Shown here: positions 36,627 to 44,615 of the stretch, in pieces
Numbering within the stretch: position 1 is the first letter of the stretch
Layout of the letters: each line of letters opens with the position of its first letter
Assembly (NCBI RefSeq): GCF_000276805.1
Contig: NZ_AKXQ01000005.1
Span: forward strand, 171,259 to 235,258
Length of the DNA: 64,000 bases
Source: Moritella dasanensis ArB 0140
GTDB taxonomy: Bacteria > Pseudomonadota > Gammaproteobacteria > Enterobacterales > Moritellaceae
Reading direction: 5' to 3'
The notes under the pieces: generated by a model
The model's input: the letters and a program-made list of their open reading frames with translations, nothing else
What the model was told of the DNA's origin: nothing
Databases searched by the model: none
Translations under genes and position numbers: made by a program

Positions 36627-37763
36627 ATGTATGCACTCACTAATTGTACTATCTACACAAACGACAGTGTGTTAACTGAGCACTGTGTAATTGTCGATGG
36701 TGAATACATTCATGATCTGGTTTCTGTTGCTGACTGCCCTGCTGATATTGAAAAAATTGATCTTGCGGGCGCAAGCTTAACAGCTGGTTTCATTGACCTA
36801 CAGCTTAACGGTTGTGGTGGTGTCTTATTTAATACTGATATTAGTGTTAAGACGCTTGAGATCATGCAAGAAACCAATGAACGTTTTGGTTGTACTAGCT
36901 ACTTACCAACATTTATTACGGCTACCGATGGTGCAATGAAATCGGCTATCGAAACGATGGCGGCATATTTAGCCAAGCACAGTAACCAAGCGCTAGGTTT
37001 ACATTTAGAAGGTCCTTACCTTTCTGTTGCGAAAAAAGGTATTCACAGTAGTGACCTTATTCGCCGTAGTGAGCAAGCTATGATCGACCATATTAGCAAT
37101 AATAGCGCCGTGATCAGCAAAGTAACCTTGGCACCCGAAAATACAGACCCTGCGCACATTAAACAATTAGTCGCAGCAGACGTATTGGTATCCGTTGGCC
37201 ACACAAATGCAACGTATACCGAGTGTATGCAAGGCTTTGATGCGGGTGCTCGTTTTGCCACTCACCTATTCAACGCGATGACATCTATTACAGGTCGTGA
37301 TCCAGGTGTGGTTGGTGCGATTTACGATCATCAAGACGTTTACGCTGGTATTATCGTTGATGGCCACCATGTCGATTACGCCAATGTGCGTATGAGCCAT
37401 AAGCTGATGGGCGAAAAATTAGTGTTAGTAACTGATGCGGTTGCGCCTGCAGGTGCTGATATCGAGTCTTTTGACTTCGTAGGCACAGAAGTGTTCTATC
37501 GTGATGGTAAATGTGTTGGCGCCGATGGTACACTAGGCGGCTCAGCATTAACTATGATCGAAGCAGTTGAAAATACAGTGAAACACGTCGGCTTACCGCT
37601 AGACGAAACACTGCGCATGGCAAATCTATACCCAGCAAAAGCAATCGGTGTGGATGATAAATTAGGTAGCATTGCAAAAGGCAAAGTGGCCAATTTAACA
37701 GCCTTTGATGCGGACTTCACTGTTATCAAAACGATCGTCAACGGACAAGTGAAAAGCTTCTAA
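36627..37763 (+). CDS. nagA: N-acetylglucosamine-6-phosphate deacetylase
   Basis: A 378-residue amidohydrolase that removes acetate from GlcNAc-6-phosphate, the step before NagB. Metal and active-site regions are visible: [45 protein letters not shown], and [10 protein letters not shown]. The ATG at 36627 has GGAG 7 nt upstream, located at the nagB stop; a longer frame to 36612 overlaps nagB and is unlikely. Co-translated with nagB and followed 2 nt later by nagC. Confidence 0.96.
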   Translation: MYALTNCTIYTNDSVLTEHCVIVDGEYIHDLVSVADCPADIEKIDLAGASLTAGFIDLQLNGCGGVLFNTDISVKTLEIMQETNERFGCTSYLPTFITATDGAMKSAIETMAAYLAKHSNQALGLHLEGPYLSVAKKGIHSSDLIRRSEQAMIDHISNNSAVISKVTLAPENTDPAHIKQLVAADVLVSVGHTNATYTECMQGFDAGARFATHLFNAMTSITGRDPGVVGAIYDHQDVYAGIIVDGHHVDYANVRMSHKLMGEKLVLVTDAVAPAGADIESFDFVGTEVFYRDGKCVGADGTLGGSALTMIEAVENTVKHVGLPLDETLRMANLYPAKAIGVDDKLGSIAKGKVANLTAFDADFTVIKTIVNGQVKSF

Positions 37764-37765
37764 TT

Positions 37766-38992
37766 ATGAAACATAGCCCAGTCGCCAATATTGAATTTAT
37801 TAAACAAGTCAATACGGCTTCTGTTTATCGCCTTATCGATGAACAGAAGCAAATTTCACGTGTTGATTTAGCAAAACTTAGTGAGCTAGCGCCTGCCAGT
37901 ATTACTAAGATGACACGTCAATTAATGGCGGCGGGGTTAATTAAAGAAGTTGCGCAACAAGCCTCTACCGGCGGGCGACCAGCCATATCTCTCACGTGCG
38001 AGATAGAACCATTTGTCTTTATTAGTTGTAAACTTGGTCGTAATAATTTAACGATCGCTTTGCATGATATTGCTGGCACTAAGCTAATCGACAATCGAGC
38101 GGCATTAAGCACAGCTCCCGATAATGATGTTATCCCGTTTTTATTAGCGCAAATAGCCGATTTTATTAGCGCTAACATAACCCCTGATACACAAACTCTG
38201 ATCGCCATTGCGGTGACATCACCGGGCTTGATCGACCGTGAATCAGGTACCATAGTGTATCTACCAAAACACAATTTAAAAGATATTCCACTCGGTAAAC
38301 TGCTCACGAAAGCGTTTAACGTGCCCGCTTATATTGCCAATCATACCCAGGCTTTATCATTAGCTGAGCTGTACTTTGGTGCTGCGCAAGACTGCCAAGA
38401 CAGTGTATTACTTTCGGTGCATGATGGTGTTGGTTCTGGCATTATTAATAACGGGAAAATCTTTACTAACTACAATAACCAAGTTGGTGAAATCGGTCAT
38501 ATCCGTATTGACCCACTCGGTCTACCTTGTCACTGTGGCAGTCACGGTTGTTTAGAAACCATCGCCTCTAATGAAGCGATTCTAAAACAGGTCAAAGGAT
38601 TAATTAAACAAGGTCACGAAACATCACTGACCCTTGAAGGCTTAACTATCGAAGCTATTTGTAATGCCGCCAATAGTGGCGACGAATTAGCCGTACAAGT
38701 ATTACAACGAGTGAGTAAATTACTCGGTCAATCAATTGCCATTATCGTCAACTTGTTTAACCCACAAAAAGTGTTAATCAAAGGCGAAATAGTGGCTGCG
38801 AAAAATTTAATTTTCCCTATGATTGAACACAGTGTACAACAACACGCTTTAGGCAGTTTCGTACCGAACTTGATCATCAGTGAAGCCGAGTTTCAAAATG
38901 AACCATCAATGGCCGGAGTCGCGTTAGTGCGCAAAGCGTTATTAGAAGGTAGCCTGCTTAGCTATATCATTAATGAGCAGACGCTTAGTTAG
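37766..38992 (+). CDS. nagC: ROK-family repressor NagC
   Basis: A 408-residue ROK repressor that responds to GlcNAc-6-phosphate. The N-terminal winged helix (SRVDLAKLSELAPASITKM, TGGRPAISLT) precedes a sugar-kinase-like domain with SVHDGVGSGII and the zinc motif CHCGSHGCLE. Located third in the nag operon, as in E. coli. It should repress nagE and nagBAC from the divergent promoter region. Its own ribosome site is weak, suggesting coupling to nagA. Confidence 0.95.
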   Translation: MKHSPVANIEFIKQVNTASVYRLIDEQKQISRVDLAKLSELAPASITKMTRQLMAAGLIKEVAQQASTGGRPAISLTCEIEPFVFISCKLGRNNLTIALHDIAGTKLIDNRAALSTAPDNDVIPFLLAQIADFISANITPDTQTLIAIAVTSPGLIDRESGTIVYLPKHNLKDIPLGKLLTKAFNVPAYIANHTQALSLAELYFGAAQDCQDSVLLSVHDGVGSGIINNGKIFTNYNNQVGEIGHIRIDPLGLPCHCGSHGCLETIASNEAILKQVKGLIKQGHETSLTLEGLTIEAICNAANSGDELAVQVLQRVSKLLGQSIAIIVNLFNPQKVLIKGEIVAAKNLIFPMIEHSVQQHALGSFVPNLIISEAEFQNEPSMAGVALVRKALLEGSLLSYIINEQTLS

Positions 38993-39003
38993 CGGATGAC
39001 TTA

Positions 39004-39030
39004 CCCCAAGCGACGTCAGTGCGTTTGGGG
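39004..39030. terminator. Hairpin after nagC
   Basis: CCCCAAGCG pairs with CGTTTGGGG (one G-T) around a 9-nt loop, 12 nt past the nagC stop. There is no clear T-run, so function is likely but unproven. Confidence 0.55.
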
Positions 39031-39121
39031 ATCCCTTCTCCAACTTGGTTATCATTTTTTCTTTTATTTGTTATAATCCCCTATATTCAGCCTTGCTGAA
39101 CAATCCCTTTATTGACTATTA

Positions 39122-39463
39122 ATGAGTACTGATATGCATTTTGATGACAATATCCGCATGGTTTTCTCGACTGAAACTGGCCGTATTAAAGAAGAAAAAC
39201 AAATTGAAACGGCACCGGATGGTGATGGTATTGTGCGTATTCGCCGTGAAACCAAAGGCCGTAAAGGTAAAGGCGCGACGACGATTAGTGGTATCGACTT
39301 ACCCGAGAAAGACTTGAAAGCACTGGCTAAAGAATTAAAAAAGAAAAGTGGTGTCGGCGGCAGTGTTAAAGACTTCGTCATCGAGATCCAAGGCGACCAA
39401 CGTGATATTGCAAAAGAGTTTTTAGAGAAAAAAGGTTATACCGTGAAACTCGCGGGCGGTTAA
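39122..39463 (+). CDS. yciH: SUI1/eIF1-like translation factor YciH
   Basis: A 113-residue bacterial member of the SUI1 family. The core reads GIVRIRRETKGRKGKGATTI, then GIDLPEKDLKALAKELKKKS, the GGSVKDFVIEIQGD block and EFLEKKGYTVKLAGG at the C-terminus, all characteristic. In E. coli, YciH affects initiation fidelity under stress. The start may be ATG 39122 or ATG 39134; neither has a strong ribosome site. Single gene. Confidence 0.93.
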   Translation: MSTDMHFDDNIRMVFSTETGRIKEEKQIETAPDGDGIVRIRRETKGRKGKGATTISGIDLPEKDLKALAKELKKKSGVGGSVKDFVIEIQGDQRDIAKEFLEKKGYTVKLAGG

Positions 39464-39477
39464 TCGCGCGCTAATTA

Positions 39478-39512
39478 TCAATGTTCTACAGGCATCGCTG
39501 ATAGAACATTGA
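39478..39512. terminator. Hairpin between yciH and the lipoprotein gene
   Basis: TCAATGTTCTA/TAGAACATTGA, an 11-bp perfect stem with a 13-nt loop, lies between two convergent genes. No T-run is present, so it may stabilise 3' ends rather than terminate. Confidence 0.5.
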
Positions 39513-39533
39513 GAAGCCAGTATTTGCTGTAAG

Positions 39534-39794
39534 TTAGTCATCAAGGTGGGTAGCAGAATTACCATAGCGGGAATTAAACGCACTGTAACTATCTGCAGAA
39601 CTCTCCGTACCCTCTCGCATCTCTATATAGGTATTCGAATTCCCCAGCGGATGAGGATATATATAGGGGATATCATCATTTTCTATTGGCTCCTCAAAAT
39701 AACTATCATCCCCCTGAGTATCACTACTACAAGCACTCAACACACCTGATATAACGATGAGCATCATCCACATTTTTGTCACAGCTTTCATCAT
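39534..39794 (-). CDS. Small lipoprotein, 86 aa
   Basis: A typical lipoprotein signal: KMWMMLIVISGVLSAC with the lipobox LSAC. The mature part is about 65 residues, acidic, rich in Ser/Asn/Tyr, and probably unstructured (PYIYPHPLGNSNTYIEMREG). No +2 aspartate is seen (Ser after Cys), so outer-membrane location is expected. No family recognised. Two ATG codons in tandem at the start, with AGGTG just upstream. Confidence 0.7.
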   Translation of the reverse strand: MMKAVTKMWMMLIVISGVLSACSSDTQGDDSYFEEPIENDDIPYIYPHPLGNSNTYIEMREGTESSADSYSAFNSRYGNSATHLDD

Positions 39795-40307
39795 TCACAC
39801 CTCATATTTTTACTGATACTTTCTGCGGTACATCAATTATAAATTAACTATAGCTCCTAGAGTGACGAGCGTCACGTTAACGCCAATCAGGGCCACCTTT
39901 AAACACTTGTCATTTGTATCAAATCAAGGCAACATAACCCTGTCGGCAGTGATCTCATGATCCGCTGTACGATATAATTCTCAGGGCGGGGTGTAATTCC
40001 CCACCGGCGGTAATAATAAGGCACATGATTTATTCGTAGCCTATTTCAGCCCGCGAGCGCCTAAGTTGACGATTATTAATAAAGTCATCACTTAGGGTCA
40101 GCAGATCTGGTGAACGCTATGCCATATAGCCTAGTCCAGAGCCGACGGTAATGAACATATTCATCGAATATGTCTAAGTCCGGATGAGAGAGAATATAAG
40201 ATGCGTTAACGTCTGCCTTGGTAGATGGTTGATCACGCACCTCTAATTCTGCACGCCCTGATTCTGGAACCCCATATTTTTATAGTTGTATATTAAGGAT
40301 TAAAACC
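39795..40307. other. ribB leader region
   Basis: 513 bp holding the promoter of the small lipoprotein gene on one side and, for ribB, the FMN riboswitch (39979-40196) followed by ~110 nt of expression platform. Confidence 0.7.
39979..40196 (+). ncRNA. FMN riboswitch (RFN element)
   Basis: The conserved RFN strings appear in order: TCTCAGGGCGGGG, AATTCCCCACCGGCGGTAA, AGCCCGCGAGCG, GGTCAGCAGATCTGGTGA, TCCAGAGCCGACGGT and GTCCGGATGAGAGAGAA. It lies ~110 nt before ribB and should switch ribB off when FMN is abundant, by termination or hiding of the ribosome site. Two variable stems, including a GAACATATTCATCG-type hairpin, are larger than minimal. Confidence 0.96.
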
Positions 40308-40961
40308 ATGAATCAGTCTTTACTTTCCCCTTTTGGCGACGCAATTACACGTGTTGAAACTGCACTAACTGCATTACGTTTAGGCAAAGGGGTTTTAGTT
40401 GTTGATGATGAAGACCGCGAAAATGAAGGCGATATGGTGTATGCCGCAGAGTCATTAACCAATGAGCAAATGGCATTACTTATCCGCGAAGGCAGTGGCA
40501 TCGTTTGTGTTTGTTTGCCCGACGAGCGTGTTAAGCATTTAGAACTTGCGCCTATGGTCGAGAACAACTCAAGCCAATACGGCACAGCCTTTACAGTAAG
40601 TATTGAAGCAGCTGTTGGTGTGACAACTGGTGTATCTGCTGCAGATCGTGTAACGACTATCAAAGCAGCCATTGCTGATAACGCCATGCCAAGCGACCTT
40701 GCCCGTCCAGGCCATGTTTACCCGCTACGCGCACAGCCAGGTGGTGTATTAACACGTCGCGGTCATACCGAAGGTACTATCGATTTAATGAAACTCGCAG
40801 GGTTAAAACCAGCAGGCGTATTATGCGAAGTGACTAACCCAGACGGTACGATGGCGCGTTTACCTGAAATCATTACCTTTGGTGAAAAGCACGACTTACC
40901 GGTATTAACCATTGAAGATATTGTTACTTATCGTAACGCACTGTTGGAAAAAGTGAGTTAA
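40308..40961 (+). CDS. ribB: 3,4-dihydroxy-2-butanone-4-phosphate synthase
   Basis: A 217-residue stand-alone RibB, converting ribulose-5-phosphate to the four-carbon riboflavin precursor and formate. Motifs: [18 protein letters not shown] (metal and substrate site), [47 protein letters not shown] and [15 protein letters not shown]. No fused GTP cyclohydrolase II domain. Expression is under the FMN riboswitch upstream. No other rib genes are adjacent. Confidence 0.97.
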   Translation: MNQSLLSPFGDAITRVETALTALRLGKGVLVVDDEDRENEGDMVYAAESLTNEQMALLIREGSGIVCVCLPDERVKHLELAPMVENNSSQYGTAFTVSIEAAVGVTTGVSAADRVTTIKAAIADNAMPSDLARPGHVYPLRAQPGGVLTRRGHTEGTIDLMKLAGLKPAGVLCEVTNPDGTMARLPEIITFGEKHDLPVLTIEDIVTYRNALLEKVS

Positions 40962-41177
40962 TAGTTAGATCAAAGGGTTAACCACATGGAGACATTCTCG
41001 CTATAAATGTGACACGGCAGCAGCCAATACGAGGACTTTATATTATCCTTAAGGTATTGCTGCTTGTGTCCAAGTACTTGCGAGTTAAGGAATGACTACA
41101 ATTAAGAGGGCTTCTACAAGCAACTTAAAAACGTCAATCCTTTAACGATTGTCACCATGAATAAAAGGTTATCGTTA

Positions 41178-42809
41178 ATGAATAAAAAGCCAAAAAAATT
41201 TATCAAATACGCACTTCTCAGCAGCTGTATTGTGTCTATACTCACAGGCACTGTCTTTGCTGAAACAACTCAATCAGGTGACGTCACGCCAGGATTTAAT
41301 CATAAAGTCCCTGAAGAAATCATGACCCCAAATAAGGTTGAAACGCGTATTGGCGAGCTCAACTTTTATGATGGTATCCCAACTCAAGCAACGCTCGACA
41401 AGGTATATGATAATTTAGATTTCATTCGAGGTGTCGATGTATTTCTTAATTTCATTCCCGCAACGTCAATCGAAGGGATCCGTTTAGGCTTTAAATCGCT
41501 AGGGGCTGATGACTCAAATGAAGTATTAGTATTTGATGATCTTATGGATTCTAATCCATTATTTTTAACCGGTAACACAGATACTGTTTACGCTGGTGCC
41601 ATGTTAGACCTAGAAAAAGACGGTGTTACTGTGGTTGAAATCCCCCCTGGAGCTGGGCCGGGAACGCTTAATGACGCCTTTTTCCGTTTTGTCGTCGATA
41701 TGGGTGCACCAGGACCTGATGAAAAGAAAGGTGGCACGTACGTTATATTACCGCCAGATTATAAAGGCGAGTTAAAGTCTACGCTTAATGGTATGCAAGA
41801 TAGAGGTAAGGACAACAGAGTTAATATCATGATTGGCGATACACAACAAAAAGTATGGATTGCACAATCAACAAGTTATAATAACTGGCTTATTTTACGC
41901 GGTTTCTTGAAAGATGGAAAACCCGATCATGCTTCGAAAATGTGGCGTACAGGTCTTAAGATCTATCCGCTTGCTGACGCGAAAAACCCCAAAGAAATGA
42001 AGTTCATCAATGGTTCAGGTCAATATTTCAATACCGTTCATGCCAATGATTATAAGTTTTACCAAGAGCTTTGGCATGTGATCCAAAAAGAGCCAGTATC
42101 ATTTATTGATCCCGAACTGCGTGGTCAGGCCGCCGCTATCGGTATTGAGAAAGGTAAACCTTTCGAACCCGATGCGCGCATGAAGGCTATTTTAAAAGAT
42201 GCTGTCGCCGTCGGTAATGCCACGGCTCGTGGTATTGCGTTTAAATCTCGAGATAAAAATGCTTATCTGTTTGAAGGCAAGCAGTGGTTTACCGGCTTTA
42301 TTGGCCGAGATTACCGTTGGTTAAAGGATGGTGGTAATGGCGGACGAAACATGGATGCCCGAACGCTGTTTTTCTACATCGCAACGGTAAATACACCTGC
42401 GATGGCCTTGCAAATACCGGGAGTAGGATCTAATTACGCCATGACAACAGGCGATAATAATGGCGACATTCTGTATGGTGAAAAGAATTATAAAGTAACC
42501 TTACCGGCTGATGCTCCCGCTAAAGACTTCTGGTCTATGGTTGCTTACGACCCTCAAACACGCTCAGAGTTACAAGTGCCGGGTGGTTCACTTTACCCAA
42601 GTAAGAACAATAAACGTGATCAGCTCATCTACAATAAAGATGGTTCCGTGACCTTATACTTTGGACCTGATACACCCAAAGGATTAGAGGCCAATTGGAC
42701 TGAAACTACCCCGAATAAAGCTTGGTTTGCCATGTTACGGTTATATGGACCGCTACAACCTTGGTTTGATAAAACGTGGCAACCAAGTGACTTTGAGCTA
42801 GTAAAATAA
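41178..42809 (+). CDS. Exported DUF1254/DUF1214 protein
   Basis: A ~543-residue secreted protein: signal sequence (KFIKYALLSSCIVSILTGTV, FAET), a DUF1254 region (NLDFIRGVDVFLNFIPATSI, LTGNTDTVYAGAMLDLEKDG) and a C-terminal DUF1214 region (SMVAYDPQTRSELQVPGGS and GSVTLYFGPDTP near the end). ATG 41178 is preferred because AAGG lies 9 nt upstream; the frame opens seven codons earlier. Function of the family is not established; it often occurs in marine bacteria as periplasmic protein. A terminator follows. Confidence 0.88.
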   Translation: MNKKPKKFIKYALLSSCIVSILTGTVFAETTQSGDVTPGFNHKVPEEIMTPNKVETRIGELNFYDGIPTQATLDKVYDNLDFIRGVDVFLNFIPATSIEGIRLGFKSLGADDSNEVLVFDDLMDSNPLFLTGNTDTVYAGAMLDLEKDGVTVVEIPPGAGPGTLNDAFFRFVVDMGAPGPDEKKGGTYVILPPDYKGELKSTLNGMQDRGKDNRVNIMIGDTQQKVWIAQSTSYNNWLILRGFLKDGKPDHASKMWRTGLKIYPLADAKNPKEMKFINGSGQYFNTVHANDYKFYQELWHVIQKEPVSFIDPELRGQAAAIGIEKGKPFEPDARMKAILKDAVAVGNATARGIAFKSRDKNAYLFEGKQWFTGFIGRDYRWLKDGGNGGRNMDARTLFFYIATVNTPAMALQIPGVGSNYAMTTGDNNGDILYGEKNYKVTLPADAPAKDFWSMVAYDPQTRSELQVPGGSLYPSKNNKRDQLIYNKDGSVTLYFGPDTPKGLEANWTETTPNKAWFAMLRLYGPLQPWFDKTWQPSDFELVK

Positions 42810-42849
42810 CGAATCCACTAACCGGATTTACTCAACAAGTGAGCATAAT

Positions 42850-42888
42850 AAAAAAGCAGTCTCTGGGAATAACAGAAGCTGCTTTTTT
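42850..42888. terminator. Bidirectional terminator between DUF1254 and membrane-protein genes
   Basis: AAAAAAGCAG/CTGCTTTTTT, a 10-bp stem with a 19-nt loop that can pair further (CT/AG), between two convergent genes. T-run on both strands. Confidence 0.85.
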
Positions 42889-42904
42889 AGTACGGTTCTT
42901 GGTA

Positions 42905-43372
42905 CTATTTTGCTTCGCCAGAAACTGTATTATCTCTTGTATAATCAGCCTTACTCGGCTTTTCTTTGTTAGAGTTTACCTGCTCGCCTTTATACATAGC
43001 GACTTTGATAAAGAACACCATAAACACTAAATCGTTTAAGCCATAAATAGTATAGAAAATACCAGCAAATAAATCTGTTTCGTACAGGGTGAATAAGTTA
43101 TTTGTTGCTAACCAGTATACCCATGCGCACACATACACCAACTTTTCGACGGCAAAAACGGAAACTAACAAACGAATACTACCTTTCGTCATAGCGGCAG
43201 CAAAGTAAGCCAGTCCCCATACTATAATCATCACTAAACCAAAGTTAGACATGACAACCGGGTCAGCTTCATTAATGGCGGTATTACTAAATAATTTCGA
43301 GAATGTCAGTACACCACCAATATTAACCAAAGCGGCGAGTATAAGACCATATTTAATTACTCTGCTATTCAT
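42905..43372 (-). CDS. Four-helix integral membrane protein, 155 aa
   Basis: About four hydrophobic segments: YGLILAALVNIGGVLTFSKL, MSNFGLVMIIVWGLAYFAAA, LLVSVFAVEKLVYVCAWVYW and LFAGIFYTIYGLNDLVFMVF, then a charged cytoplasmic tail. The ATG at 43372 has AAGGA 7 nt upstream; the frame runs 20 codons further without a site. Family not recognised with certainty; the helix arrangement resembles small DoxX/DUF-type membrane proteins. Confidence 0.7.
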   Translation of the reverse strand: MNSRVIKYGLILAALVNIGGVLTFSKLFSNTAINEADPVVMSNFGLVMIIVWGLAYFAAAMTKGSIRLLVSVFAVEKLVYVCAWVYWLATNNLFTLYETDLFAGIFYTIYGLNDLVFMVFFIKVAMYKGEQVNSNKEKPSKADYTRDNTVSGEAK

Positions 43373-43571
43373 TATGATTTCCTTATTAAATTTGATATAA
43401 ATATCTCGGTTTATGACAACAATATAAAACATAAAATCCGATTTTATTTATAAGCATCATTAAATTTTAATAAAGATCACAATAATAACTTCATTATTTA
43501 TCAATTCAGATTTGGTTCATCTTTCCTGTTTTGACATTCAACCGACGTACTTCAATGCGATTTAGCCTTAA

Positions 43572-44522
43572 TCATAGATTAAAGTTATGAATCACTTCTT
43601 GCGAATCCAGCAAGGTAACTTTTTGTAATTGCGATGTTGGGTCTGGAATAGTCAGTGCATCAAATTGCACCGGATCATCGCCTACCGCACTGCAGGTAAA
43701 TGCCACGGTATAGTTCCCTGATGGTAGGAAACCAAACGCATAATCTCCCGTGCTTAAATCAACAGATGTCGATGCATAAGGCACAGACGACCCCGACACC
43801 GGTAATATGTTATTAAACTCATCATCGTCAGCATCAAAATTATCGACGAGTGTTGTACTATCGAGATTATGCCCTTCATATAAATACACATAATTACCAG
43901 TGTCGTTGACACAAGGAGGCACAGCAAATAAATTACTATCGACAGTCCCTTTTAACGATGCCGCAGTATCATTATCAATAATCGTTACGCCATGTGGTTT
44001 CAAGATGTAACCATTATTATTACCAATGTTACCCCGCATGACCAGAGACTGACGTAAGTCGAATTCGATAGTAAAACTTTGTACGGTTTCGTCTTTGATG
44101 GTGAAACTGCCCAGCTTTAACTTATTACTCGGCTGCTTTAACTCATTGGTGCCATTACTATCATTCACATAACTTAAAGCTTTATTAGCCTCGATATGAA
44201 TAATTAATTCTTTGTAGTCACCCACAGGCAATACTTGGTCAGTCAAAATTAAAGCAGAATTAGAGCCGGGGTAATCAAGTAGGTCTATTTGTTGATAATT
44301 ATGGCCTGCAGTATCTTCATCTACAGCAACAATAATACGCGTACCATCTGCTTGAATAAACTCTAACTGATCAAATGCAATAACCACATTATCGGCACTA
44401 TCTACCGGAGCATCGGAAACAGAAAAAGAAACGGAGGAATACGCGGTATCATCATTATCATTACCACAAGCAGTGAGCAATAATGATGACACAACAACCG
44501 CACAACATTTAATTAATTTCAA
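43572..44522 (-). CDS. DUF4382 lipoprotein
   Basis: A ~316-residue lipoprotein with lipobox LTAC (SSLLLTACGNDNDD). The mature N-terminal half matches the DUF4382 pattern: SVSFSVSDAPVDSADNVVIA, LDYPGSNSALILTD and LPVGDYKELIIHIE. The C-terminal part (TVDSNLFAVPP, GDYAFGFLPSGNYTVAFTC) looks like a carboxypeptidase-regulatory/Ig-like beta domain. TTG at 44522 has AGG 7 nt upstream and gives MKLIKCCAVVVSS, an ideal lipoprotein start; the ATG at 44546 has no ribosome site. Function unknown, probably cell surface. Confidence 0.8.
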   Translation of the reverse strand: MKLIKCCAVVVSSLLLTACGNDNDDTAYSSVSFSVSDAPVDSADNVVIAFDQLEFIQADGTRIIVAVDEDTAGHNYQQIDLLDYPGSNSALILTDQVLPVGDYKELIIHIEANKALSYVNDSNGTNELKQPSNKLKLGSFTIKDETVQSFTIEFDLRQSLVMRGNIGNNNGYILKPHGVTIIDNDTAASLKGTVDSNLFAVPPCVNDTGNYVYLYEGHNLDSTTLVDNFDADDDEFNNILPVSGSSVPYASTSVDLSTGDYAFGFLPSGNYTVAFTCSAVGDDPVQFDALTIPDPTSQLQKVTLLDSQEVIHNFNL

Positions 44523-44615
44523 AATAACACCTGCTAATAAAGACATATATATTAACTATAGGCACCAATGTGAAATATATCACTCATAACGAGTGGTAAC
44601 TCAGCACAAGCTGGC